Assembly: GCA_964016885.1 (NCBI GenBank)
Contig: OZ024743.1
Span: forward strand, 165,153,732-165,217,731
DNA length: 64,000 nt
From: Eledone cirrhosa
Taxonomy: Eukaryota; Mollusca; Cephalopoda; Octopoda; Eledonidae
Direction of reading: 5' to 3'
In this document: positions 1 through 12,400 of the stretch, piece by piece
Layout: each line of letters opens with the position of its first letter
Position numbering within the stretch: position 1 is the first letter of the stretch
Position numbers and translations under genes: made by a program
Notes under the pieces: model-generated
Told to the model about the DNA's origin: nothing
Database searches by the model: none
What the model saw: the letters and a program-made list of their open reading frames with translations, nothing else

Positions 1-1
1 G

Positions 2-118
2 GCCAGGATCACAAGTGCCTTTAGGGGCCTAAGTCAGGGGACAGTGACGAAGACCTGTAGCCGGTTCCGAGGCTGCCTTGAGGCCGTCATCAAAGCCAAT
101 GGCGGGTTTATCGAGTGA
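2..118 (+). pseudogene. Tc1/mariner-like transposase C-terminus (fragment)
   Basis: The frame starting at base 2 is open for 38 codons and ends at TGA 116-118. The last residues, CLEAVIKANGGFIE, resemble the usual end of Tc1/mariner-like transposases (cIkAkGGhFE). About 60 bp further on, a CGTCCGCACCCTG motif followed by TATATA could be the terminal inverted repeat and TA target. The rest of the element lies outside the window. Confidence 0.45.
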
Positions 119-195
119 GATCAAAAGAACAAGTCATGAAGACCAACTGACCAAAGTTTGATAAATAAATCTTAAATCGTCCGCACCCTGTATAT

Positions 196-2762
196 ATCAT
201 CATCATCATCATTTAATGTCTATCTTCCACGCTAGCATGGGTTAGATGGGAATTGTCCCACTTGAGGCAAGATTGGTCGGGTGACCGTGTCTCGCTTGTA
301 TAGGACTGTCTGGCAGGTTTTCTACGGCTGGATGCCCTTCCTAACACCAACCACATTTACAGTGTGGACTGGGAGCTTTTTACCGTGTTACCTACACGGC
401 CACATTACAGCGTGGACTGTGTGTTTTTTTGTCATGACACCTACACGACCTATTTATTTTGGACTGGATATTGTGGTACCAACATAACTTTACAAAGAAA
501 GGGTTGTGTTGGTGGGAGTGGGAGGATGGAGTAGGGGTAGTGGGTTGGGGTGTATATTTGGTTAAGAGGTGCCTACTGACTGTAGGTTTCGCTTTGCACA
601 TAGGCAAGGTGGGTCTTCTGTATTACTGCATGGCACCAAAGATTTTGGTCCAGTGACATTGTCTTAGAGAGGTGTAAGTGTGTAAGGTCGGAATTTATCA
701 AATCGTCCCAGGTTTTTCTGGGTCTATCTACTTCGTAACTTCCATCAATTTTGATCGCCCTGCACTTTTTTATACAGCTGTCGTCTTTAATGCGTATCAC
801 GTTACCATACCAACGTAGTCTTCTCTCAACTAAACAGCATCTGATACCTCTTATTCCTAATTTCTCACTTAGTTCGTGTATGTTTTGCCGTTCGCGTATA
901 TTACTATTACACATCCAACAGAGCATGCATGCTTCGTTCCTTTCCAGTCTACGCAGGTCCTCTGCTCACAATGCCCATGTCTCACTGCCATGTAACATTG
1001 CTGTTCGTATACAAGCATCATACAATCTGCCTTTCATTTTTAGAGAAAAACCTTTTGTGGCCAACAGCGGTATAAGCTCTCTGAACCTTTACCATCCTGT
1101 TCTGACTCTGGCTACTGTACTTTCAGAGCACCCTCCACCACTGCTGATTTTGTCACCCAGGTAACGGAAAGTGTCCACTATTTCTATAGAACCATCTGGG
1201 CAATAGAAGGAGATAGTATCCTGTGGGTACTTGTTACTTATTGCACCTGGGCATCGGCCACATATACAATCTACGTTCTTAGATCGTTTACCTGTGATCC
1301 CACTACACCTTTTATGTACCCATAGTTTGCATTTGGGACATAAAATGGAATTTCTACCTACTCCTTTCCTACACACTGAGCATGGCCATTTCCCAAAGGG
1401 CACCTGTGCACTATTTTCCTTTCTACATACTAGAACTTTAGTCTTAGACAAGTTAACTTTAAGGCCTTTTGATTCTAGGCCATGCTTCCATGTTTGGAAT
1501 TTTTTCTTCTCTAGTTCGGCCATAGATTCAACTATGAGAGTTAGATCATCTGTGTATAGGAGTTCCCATGGGCAGCCGGTCTTAAACTCCTCTGTTATAG
1601 CCTGAAGGGCAATAATAAATAGGAGGGGGCTAAAGACAGAGCCTTGATGAACACCAACTTTTACGCTAAATTCTTCACTATATTCATTGTTAATTCTAAC
1701 CTTGCTGACTGTTTTTTATACATGGCTTGTATAGCTCTTACAAGCCATTCATCTACACCTAGTTTTCTAAGAGCCCACCAGATAATGGAACGGGAGACTC
1801 TATCAAAGGCTTTCTCCAAGTCAACAAAAGCTAAGTAGAGGGGTTTACTTTTAGCTAGGTACTTCTCCTGTAGTTGTCATACAAGGAAAAGAGCATCTGT
1901 GGTACTTTTACCTGACACAAACCCAAACTGCATTTCATCTAGATCAATTCGATCTCTGATTAGTTATGCTATAACTCTTTCTGTGACCTTCATGACCTGG
2001 TCAACTAACTTAAGGCCTCTATAGTTTTCTCTATCTAGAGCATCTCCTTTGCCCTTGTAGCAGTTAATGATGATGCTGCTACGCCAGTCATTTGGTATGA
2101 CCCCATTCTGTATTACTTGGTTTACTATCTGGGTGACCATAGTATGTCCCACCATTCCAGATGCTTTCAACATCTCAGCAACTATCTCCCAAGGTCCAGC
2201 TGCCTTGCCTGTCTTCATATCTTTGATTGTCTTACTTATTTTACTACCTTTAACTTGCACCGCTGGTCCCTCTATTGGATCGATTTGGGGCAGACTATCT
2301 TTTTCCCATTTATTCTCCTCATTTAGTAGTCTCTCGTAGTGACACTTCCAAGCTACCTTCTTATCAGCATCAGCGAGGGCAAGTACACCATCATCCTTAC
2401 GGACACACTTCTCCCTGACAATATCATGGTTTTCCTTGACACATTGTCTTGCAATCCTGAACACCTCACGTTTTTGGTCCTCGCGTTGTAAAACATGCTT
2501 GAACTTTCTTTCCTCTGCTTCCCTTCTTGCGAAGTATACTTGTCTCCTAGCTTCCCTCCTGGCCACTTGATAGTCTTCTCTACTTCCCCCATCCCGCCAT
2601 ACTTTCCAAGCCTGCTTTTTGGCCTTGATTGACTCCTCCACCTTACTGTTCCACCACCAAGTTACTCTCCTCCTGCCTATAGGCTTGCTCCAGCCACAGA
2701 TTTCATCTGTCGCCTTCAGCAGCTTAACTTTCAAGAATTCCCACTGTTCCTCTATACTGTAC
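196..2762 (-). mobile_element. PHD-RT LINE copy 1, 5' truncated, frameshifted
   Basis: Non-LTR retrotransposon, sense on the minus strand. The 3' untranslated region (about 196-640) ends in a GAT/ATG microsatellite. The RT region reads from about 2760 (WWNSKVEESIKAKKQAWKVW, then GNYRG-like [20 protein letters not shown]) into the palm and a PHD-like zinc finger ([19 protein letters not shown]4-H) near 1250-1390, and ends with [10 protein letters not shown]. Several frameshifts separate open segments at 1964-2760, 1089-1523 and 573-926. No endonuclease is seen, so it is 5' truncated where the microsatellite begins. Roughly 95% identical by eye to the copy at 59783-61478. Confidence 0.85.
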
Positions 2763-3310
<548 letters not shown>

Positions 3311-3317
3311 GACTTAC

Positions 3318-3466
3318 TTCTTCTTATCCCGTTCAAATTGATGTTCAAATTTGTTTAGCTTCCGCTCAGTGGCATCTTTAGATTTTAATGCCTCTGTCAA
3401 CCTCTGTGTTAGATTTTCTTTGACTTCATTGAAAGATTTTGTCTCCTCCACAAAGTTTTGACGTAC
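3318..3466 (-). CDS. SCLT1: SCLT1 visible exon 16 (last in window)
   Basis: 149 nt, phase 0 in, two bases out at AA|gtaagt. It encodes 49 codons of basic coiled coil beginning [20 protein letters not shown] and including [17 protein letters not shown], similar to SERSKDDLQLRLTRAENRI of vertebrate SCLT1. Remaining exons must lie left of the window; none is seen in 1-3310. Confidence 0.82.
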
Positions 3467-6400
3467 CTGGTCAAATTGATAATACAATATGTCAAACAGA
3501 TAACAATGACGACAACAATATACAACATTAACTCATAACATATACCTTATACCATGTCATCTGCAAAATTTCAACCCACTGATTATACATCACCCAGTCA
3601 TGATACCACTTCCAACCTGGCTGTGATCTCTGACTTGCACTTGATAGGTTTGATACTGAGTGCTGCATGGCTGGTGTGAAAATTAGTTCTGTGAAAACTG
3701 AGAGACACTCATCCTCTCAAGGAGGCCTGTGCAGTGACCTCTACATGTGAATGGAGTTCCATTGAAGCAGGTGGAGAAGTTCGAGAATCTTAGGGCCATG
3801 TTCACAAGTGATAGAAGGTAGGAGGCTGAATTAAGTGCAAGAATTGTAGGAGCTGGTGCAGTAATGTGACAGCTTCAACAATCGGTAATCAGAAGGAAGG
3901 TTGGTGTAAAAACTAAACTTCAATTCGGTATTCATGCCAACCCTTACCTATGGTCATGAATCTTGGGTAATGACTGAAAAAATACAATCGTGAATACAAG
4001 CGGCTGAAATAGGGCTTCTCCAAAGGGTTTTTGGAGTAACATTATTCAATAGAGCCGCTACTTCTCCAAATTGAGAGATCACAGCTCCAATACTATGGGC
4101 ATGCGGTTAGAATGTCTCAGGAAAGAATCGCTGGACAGATTTTACAGGCAAAACCAACTCGCAGGAGACCCAGGGGTAGACCCTAATCAAGATGGTTGGA
4201 TAACATCTATGAGCTTGGCAGGTTTCACTTGGAGTTCCAACCAAGTCAATTGGGAATGGTTGCTTTTGAGAGGAACCACTGGAAGGAGTGTTTGAGGACT
4301 CTACCCCCATGACCCTCTCAGGAATAAGTGGGCGAAGAAGAAGAGAACTCCTATCCTGTAATACATGCATCAGCAAGACATTTTTGAAAAGTACAAAACA
4401 GCCTTATGACTACAGCACATCGAAAAGTAAAGTTTTTATTCTAATACTGCAAGTTTTCATAACAGTCTGTCTATAAGTAAATGTATTATAAACATTTGAA
4501 TTGACAAACCTGTTTTTAGATATTTTTTGCTAAACCATTACAGAATGTTAAGAGTTAAACAGCTGATATGGATATTTTACCTGCTAAAAATATCAGTCAT
4601 ATCTCCTTCAAACCACACCATACCAACATCTTAAAAAATAGATGGTCATATAGGACAATGTAATCCATGATACAGAAAATTGCAGGATGGTCGCAATGAC
4701 TTGAATGAGTTTTTACATTGATCAGCTTGAGCAAGGCTAAGTTGAGACATAATAACATTAAACACAACAGACAATGCAGTTGACACCACATATGAGAAAA
4801 CAATACACACAGCTGGGTGCTGTCAGGGACGCTCTCTATGTGGTCGTATGATCTGCTAGAAATAGCAACCAAAATCTCCCTTAAATCATACTTTTCTTTG
4901 CTTCACATTAAATGATATACATTTGGTATTATATTTGTGGAAGTCCAAATCACGCCGAGATCAACTTTGCCTTTCATCCTTACGGGGTGGATAAAATAAA
5001 GTACCAGTAATGTACTGGGTAATTGCTGGCCTTGTGCCAAAAGTAGAAACAATTATATTTGTGGAATTTATTCCTTTCAATTATGGATTAGTACTCCATC
5101 ATAATGTAGAATTTTGATTTAAGGCTAAGGATTAAGGTTAGGATTTGGGTTTAGGATTTATAGTTAGGTTTATATTGAAGGTTAGGGTTAAATAAATGGA
5201 GAAGGGGGAGTATATAAAACTGAAATTGTGAAAATTTTGTTTTTCTTCCTGGCCAACTCAGGTAGCCATCTAGCATGTATACAGTTATAGGTGAAATATC
5301 AGAATACAAACCACTCACATTTTGCAATTCTGATTCAAGAGATCGCTTGTCTCTCAGGGATTTTTCCATGCTGACTTCTCTCTCAGAGTGTTCCTACAAA
5401 AACAAACAAAATATAAAATCAGAGTTGAGAGATCAGAGCTTCGCTACTACAGACATGTGGTCAGTATGTCTAAGGAAAGAATCACTAGACAGATTTTACG
5501 GCAAGAGACCCAAGAGGACACCACGAGCAAGATGGTTGGATAACAACCATGAGCTCTACTGGTCACATTTGGGGACAGTTGCTTCTAACAGGACCCACAA
5601 GGAAGAGATTGAGGGATGATGAGGAGGAAAAGGGGTGGTGGAGGAGGAGGAGGAGGAGAGGAGTGGATGAGGAGGAAGGGTGAGGGGGATGCAGAGGAGG
5701 GGGAGGAAGACGAGGAGGGGAGGGGTGGGGTGGATGGGTGCTACACGAGAATGCTGAGGATGGTTCTGAACATTAATCAGTATACACTGAGGATGAAAAA
5801 CTCAGAGCTGTATGGGAGCCTCCCAAAAGTCAGCTCAAAAGTGACACAGAGGAGACTGAGGTGAGCTGGACATGCTCACCGGCATCCAGAGTTGACATTA
5901 CACTCTCGCTTTATAAAACTTTATAAAACAGATGGAATGGTAAAAAAGTAATTATGTAGTGGATTTGTGAAACAAAACCTATACACTAAGCAACACTTAA
6001 AAGATTTTAAATATCAAAATATTAAAACTTTGTGAATATTTTCTCCACTCATGAGAATTTCAAAACCACACCATGTGTTGATTAGCTGTCTTGGCTTATA
6101 TATGGAATTTGGATGTTTCCCAATTTCTCAGACATAAAATAGAGGATGTTGGATTATATTCAAATCGGCTTATGTTCAAGTATATATGGTACACTTTGCA
6201 ACTCACCATCTCTAGGAAATGAATCTTTTCATTGAGCTTTACAATCCTAATATTGAGAAGAGATTTTACTTCATCCACCTGGAATATATTGAGAGATTTT
6301 ATGAGGAGAACATTTTTATCACAAAAACAGTTATTATTATCATTTTAACCTGAAAAAAGATGTAAGAATAGAAAGTAAAGCAAAAGAGAGAAGAGAGGAA

Positions 6401-9400
6401 AATAAACTGAAAGAACATAAGTGGAAATGCCGGATATATTTTAAAAGGTGATACGAGTGTAGGTACAAGGCTATTCCAGTGCCTTAACCACTCTATCAGC
6501 TGTGCCTTGGCTTGCCTCAAAAATGTTTTAAACGGCAACACCAACATTCCATGTTGTAATATATAATTAAGTATCACGTCTTCTACCTTTTCCTTTTCTC
6601 TTATTTTGGACTTTTTTTATTGATTTGTTTCTGTTTACAGGCTTGTTTTGGAAGCTAACCACTTGCTTATACAGACAATCACAGTTACTCTGACATTAAC
6701 TTCATCATTTTAATTGGTGACTTCAATAGACATGCTGGGCAGTACCAGGAAGGCTACACTGGAGTTCATGGTAGCTATAGTTATGGCTCAAGAAATCAAG
6801 AGGAAACAAGGCTCCTAGAATTCTGAGAGGCAAAAGAACTATTTGCAATACTAACTTCAGGAAACTGGCTAGCCACCTCATCACCTATCAATCAAGCAAA
6901 CACACAAGCCAGATTGACTTTTTACTTGTTAGAAAATGGGATAGATAGGCAGATGGTTATGAATACTAAGGTCTTCCCCAGAGAACATAAGCTAGCTTTT
7001 AGTGACATCAGAATAAGCACAAGACAAAACAAGAAAAAAATCTGGAGGAGAGTATGGAAGCTAAGGAAGGGCCCTGTTAAATACAGGTTTAGAAAAGCCC
7101 TATATAACGCATATAACAAGAGGGACGATGAGTTAGATATATATGATATAGAAGGCAACTGAGAGTTTCTATGCAACGACTAGTAGCTGGAGCAAAGCAC
7201 CCGCTAGACTGAGAGGAACCTAGAGGTGGAATAGTAACATAATTAGAGCCATTAAAGCCAAGAGACAGGCATGAAAAAATGAAAGCAGCAAGGATCAGTG
7301 CCAGGTAGCTAAAAGAGAAGCTGGACTACAGGTATACATACCACATAGTTTGCTAATGTCTTGCAACATAAGGGTCAAAGACGTGTTTTGCATTGTAAAG
7401 CAGTGTCAGAGAAAATTAGGATGTTGCTCAAGAAAAGTGTCTGAAATTACACTAGTGTATTTAGCATCACTGACACTCATAAGAAAAAGGCTTGAGGTTG
7501 ATGAATGTGGAGAATAAGTGAGAGAAAGAAAGACTACTCTCAGCTGATCCAGAAGGACCAGCTATGAAATTGACATATATATAAGGAGATGAAAGCTGCT
7601 GGTCTGTCAGAAATAGGAGTCTAATTACTTTCAAGCCTTGAATAATCATCACTCTAATCCCTGCTTATTAATATTTTAGATTTTTCCAACCAACTTGCTT
7701 ATTAAATTTTGATAATCTATCTTCGGCAAAATTTTATTTTAAGTGGTAGCATTCCTGCGACAATTGATTTTCTTTACACATTATATATGATAAAAAACGA
7801 ACATTACAAGAAATCTCATATGTTATAAAATAAATAGGATGGGTTGGGGTCTCAGTATGTAAATTAAATGACTAATTCTGGTTTTTTAAAAAAATCAAGG
7901 GAGACAGCCAAACAATTACTGGTCCTCCCTCCCCTGCTTATTCCAACCCCCACTATTATTTGGAACCCGAGAGTAGACTTCTGCATAATTAATCAGACAA
8001 TACAGGATAGGGTTATACCCAATGACTGGTGTAGCAGTATACTTATTAATTGCTACAAAAGAAACAGTGATGCACTAGAAAGGAGCAACTACATGGACAT
8101 AAAACTAATGGACTAAGTTATGTAAGCGACAGATAAAGTCTTAGCACAGCTAATTAGGAAAGAGGTAAATTACATAAGATGCAATTTCATTTTATGCCAA
8201 GGAGGAGCACCACAGATGCTCTCCTCTTAATGAAACAACTACAAGAGATGTTCCTAAGTGTAAGCCACTATATCTAACTTTCATGGATCTTGAGAAGGTC
8301 TTTGACAGAGTACCACAATCTGTCATCAGGTGGTTCTTAAGGAGACTAGGCATAGAAGAATGACTTCTGAGAGATATCAGTAAAGTGAGAGTCGGTAATG
8401 AATTTAGTGAGGAATTTAATGTGCAGGTGTTCATGAAGGCTGTTCTCAGCCCATTCTTATTCATCATATTTCACCAAGCCATAACAGAGGAGTTTATGAC
8501 TAGTTGTCCATGGGAACTTCTATAATATGATGATGATCTGGATTTTATTGCTGAACCGGTGGAAGAAGTAGAGAAGAAATTCTAGCTTTGAAAACAAATT
8601 AATGAAAAGGGTTTAGAGTAAATTAGAAAAAGGCTAAAGTTTCAGTTAGTAGGAAAGGAGACAGGACCTCCAAGTAAATCTTAGGTACACGTGAGGTGTA
8701 GTCAGATAACTGGCCAACTATTGTAGTTAACAGATGCACAGGGATAATTCATAGTAACCGCATAAGTGAAATAAACTTTTTTTTAATCTAAAGAAGGATC
8801 CATAGAAGTGGTTGATAGCTTCTGGTACCTAGGTGATCTAATTAGCAGTGGAGGAGGTTGCTCTGAGAGAATAGTAGCTAGAATAAGAATAGGATGGAAA
8901 TAGTTCAGGGTGATACTACCACTATGAATGATGCCCGCGTATGATGCACAATGCTGCATGGTAGTGAGATATGCGAAGGCGAGAGAAAAATGAAGCGAGC
9001 ATGCTTTGATGAGCTGAGTATAAGAGAAATCAGATGGAGAAAAGACTGCGTTGGTATAGACAAATGATGCGTATGGATGATGATGAAGTGCAAGGAAGCT
9101 GCAGCAGTGGGAGACCATGGAAGACCTGGGCAGGAATTGTGAAAGTTGATCTCAAATCATTGAAGTTAACAGAGAAGATAATGAAAGACTGTGATTATGC
9201 TGGAAAAGACCCGTCCAATCTATGTAAGCATAGAAAAACCGATGTAAAATTATCATTATTATTATGCGGTGAAGGGTTGGACGCCATGCTTTCTAGCATA
9301 GTTACGTCCCTTTACAGTCTGAGTTCAAATCCCGTCGAGGTTAACTTTGCCTTTCATCCTTACGGGGTCGATAAAATAAAGTACCAGTAATACACTGGGT

Positions 9401-12400
9401 AATTGCTGGCTTTGTGTCAAAAGTAGAAACAATTATTATGTGGATTGGAAGTATTGGTAGAGTGCCAGACACCATGATTCGCGGTATAGAGTTACAACCC
9501 TTTATGTTCTGATTTTTGCCTTTCATCCTCACGGGGTTGATAAAATAAAGTACCAGTGATGCACTGGGGTCAATTTAATCAACTTTCCCTTTCCCCAGAA
9601 TTGCTGGCCTTGTGCTTAAATCAGAAATCATTATTATTATCACAGCTGTCATACAATGCAGATGGATAATGTACTGAAGTATTTAGTCATCTGTCAAGTC
9701 ACGAGGACTTCAGACATAATATTTCCTTCAAAATGTGTGCAGTACCTAGCAAAGCTACCTTTTGTATGACACCTAACCTGTATGGTATTCCCAGTCGCTT
9801 AAGAAGTCTTAAAGTTTCAATGATATTGACCCTAATGCCTCGATCACAACTGGTATCACTTTCACATTACCTTCTTGTATTCCAAATAGTCTTGCCAGCT
9901 CTACTTTCAATTCAGCGTACTTGGTGATTTTTTTCAATCTCCTTGCTCACAATATTCATCTCATTTGGTATGGCCACACCAATGATCTGACAGTATTTGT
10001 CTTTCTTGTTCAACTTGACAATGTCTGGTCAGCAATACTTAATTATCCTATCAGTTTGAAAATCCTAATCCCAGAATATCGTTGCTTTCCCATCCTCCTG
10101 CATTACTTTACAAGGCACATGCTCATACCAATTCTCTGACTTCATTTTGGTATTTATGACACAGAAGCCGATGAAGGTATAGACAAACTTTATCATGGCA
10201 GTGCAAGTATTCTTTTTTCACAAGGCTCTCATATCCACTTACCACATGGACCACATTTTCCGCATTCTTTCCACAGAGTGTCAGAAGTTTTGTTAATGTT
10301 ATACTTAACCGAATTGGCAGCAAGAGCTTGGTCTTGTGCTGCAATTATAAGGCCTTCAGTGGTACGTTTCAAATCTCTTTGCTTAGGTCATGTCCATGAT
10401 ATTCTTTTATCCTTGATATCCTGTATATTTCTTTCAAATTGACCATGCATTCTCATGCCTTGATCTTTTCTTTTCAGCTCTTTGATTAAACTCTTCATTT
10501 CCAACCATTTCTACTGCAATTATACCCATATCTTCTGCTACATATGGTAACAACTCTTTGTCACTGTTTACCAAATATTCCGCAAGCGTTCTCCTTTCAC
10601 TCCTTATACAATGATCCACACTGATGAGGCCTCTGCCACCATTCTTTCTTTTCATGTCTATTAATATTTGCTTTAGGGTGTAAAGCTTCATATAATGTCA
10701 TTAACTTTTTTATCTTTCTATCCAGTTTTGATATTTCTTTTTTAGTCCAACTGAGAATGGATGCGCCATATCTAACCACTGCAACTGCCCAGATATTCAT
10801 TGCAGTGACTCGATTTCTTGTATTCAAGTTGGATTTTTAAATTATTATTCCTGCCGAGGTTAACTTTGCCTTTCATCCTTATGGGGTTGATAAAATAAAG
10901 CACCAGTAATGCACTGGGGTAATTGCTGGCTTTGTGCCAAAAGTAGAAACATTATAGGTGTTTGAAGTAAGAAGACATGCTATTCTGAAATTGTTAAAAT
11001 ATTTTTGTTTTAAGAGGATCATAGGGCACTTGTCTTTTCCCTGAAGAAGGGACTTCCCTTAATATTTGGGCTTTTGACCCAAACATTTGAACTTTGAGCT
11101 TTTTTTCTACTTAAAACATGTCAACTGTCACATGGCAGTGGATTAAACGTGAGCGAAGTAACACCGCTCCTACAACAACAAAAATTACAAACACCATCAC
11201 CACATTAGGCAGTATCACCAACAAAAACAACTCCAATAGCAGCATCAACAAAATAAATGAGAGTAACAACGGAAATAATGACAACACCACCACCAAGAAC
11301 AGTTGGAAAACAAGTGAGAACAATAATAACAACACCAACAACTACAATAATGACAACAACAGCAACAACGATAACAACAATAAAAAGAAAAGGGAGGGCA
11401 ATAGGATAAAGGTGACCACCTACGACAACAACGTGAACAGCAACTCGGTTGTGGTTGTGGCTGCAAGGACCAAAACTTTTTTCAGGTGGACATATCAGAC
11501 AAGGAGCAGCAGTTGGTCCAGGCATGGAGGCTGATTAAACAAGAACAATCCTGGGGGAACCTCACCATCCAGGATAAAGTAATAGCAGCAACGCAAAGGA
11601 GGACATTGCATTATAGATGTATTTCAGTACAAACCCGCAATGCAGAACCTGTCACCTAGGCGGAAGTTGAGGCTGCACTGAAATACATCAAGAATGACAT
11701 AGAATATAAAGGAAGCACCAGACATTTCGACACCATCTGGAAGCTGTTCAAAACCGAGGCCCTTGCTATTAAACATTCGGTGAGCTCCTGTAGAATGGAC
11801 TGCATTGTAATGTACCCATCCCACATGGGCAGAAGGACTGTGAAGGTCTGCATTCCCAGGATCCCATCAGGTCTGAACTTATGGTGGCTCCTGGGGAGCG
11901 TGGTTGAAGATGGTACCAATAATACCCTCATAGATGTTTTAAAAAACAGCTAGAGAGGACTGGTCCGGGATGGATTTGGAAATTCTTCTCCAGATCAACT
12001 CAACAAGATCCTAGACAATGCGCACCTTCAGGCAGGACAGGTCAACAATTCAGTTGATCACTGAGGCCAAAAGGCCACACTGCTTCATCTGTGGTGAAGC
12101 AACACATCTGCGTACCTTCTGCCCTCAGCTCAAAAATGCAGGGGGCCGCAAGCCTCCATTGCTGCCAAAACCGACACCGGCAGCCCTACCAACAGCAGCA
12201 TCACCAGTAAAACCACCACCACCATCACCAGCACAAAAACCAGCCTGGGGGAAAACAAGGAAAGCCCCCCCCCCCCCCCCTCCCCCCACACAAAAAAAAA
12301 TACACACAATGACACAAACACACACACAGACATCCAGTCTTTCAGTAGCGAAGATAAGGAACAACTAAAGAAAGCCAAAATACAAAAACAAAAACACAAG

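Noticed and set aside
5110..5195. TTAGGG-like telomeric repeat (GGTTAGGGTTAAATAAATGG)
   Set aside because: Only one true TTAGGG; the rest is degenerate TTAGGTT-type sequence, too weak for an interstitial telomere call.
5616..5864. Gly/Glu-rich open frame
   Set aside because: Its start is a GGA/GAA low-complexity tract and its end is a LINE fragment.
11118..11534. Asn-rich frame as a host low-complexity gene
   Set aside because: It precedes a zinc-knuckle, endonuclease and RT of a LINE in the same orientation, so it is more likely its ORF1 region or adjoining repeat DNA.
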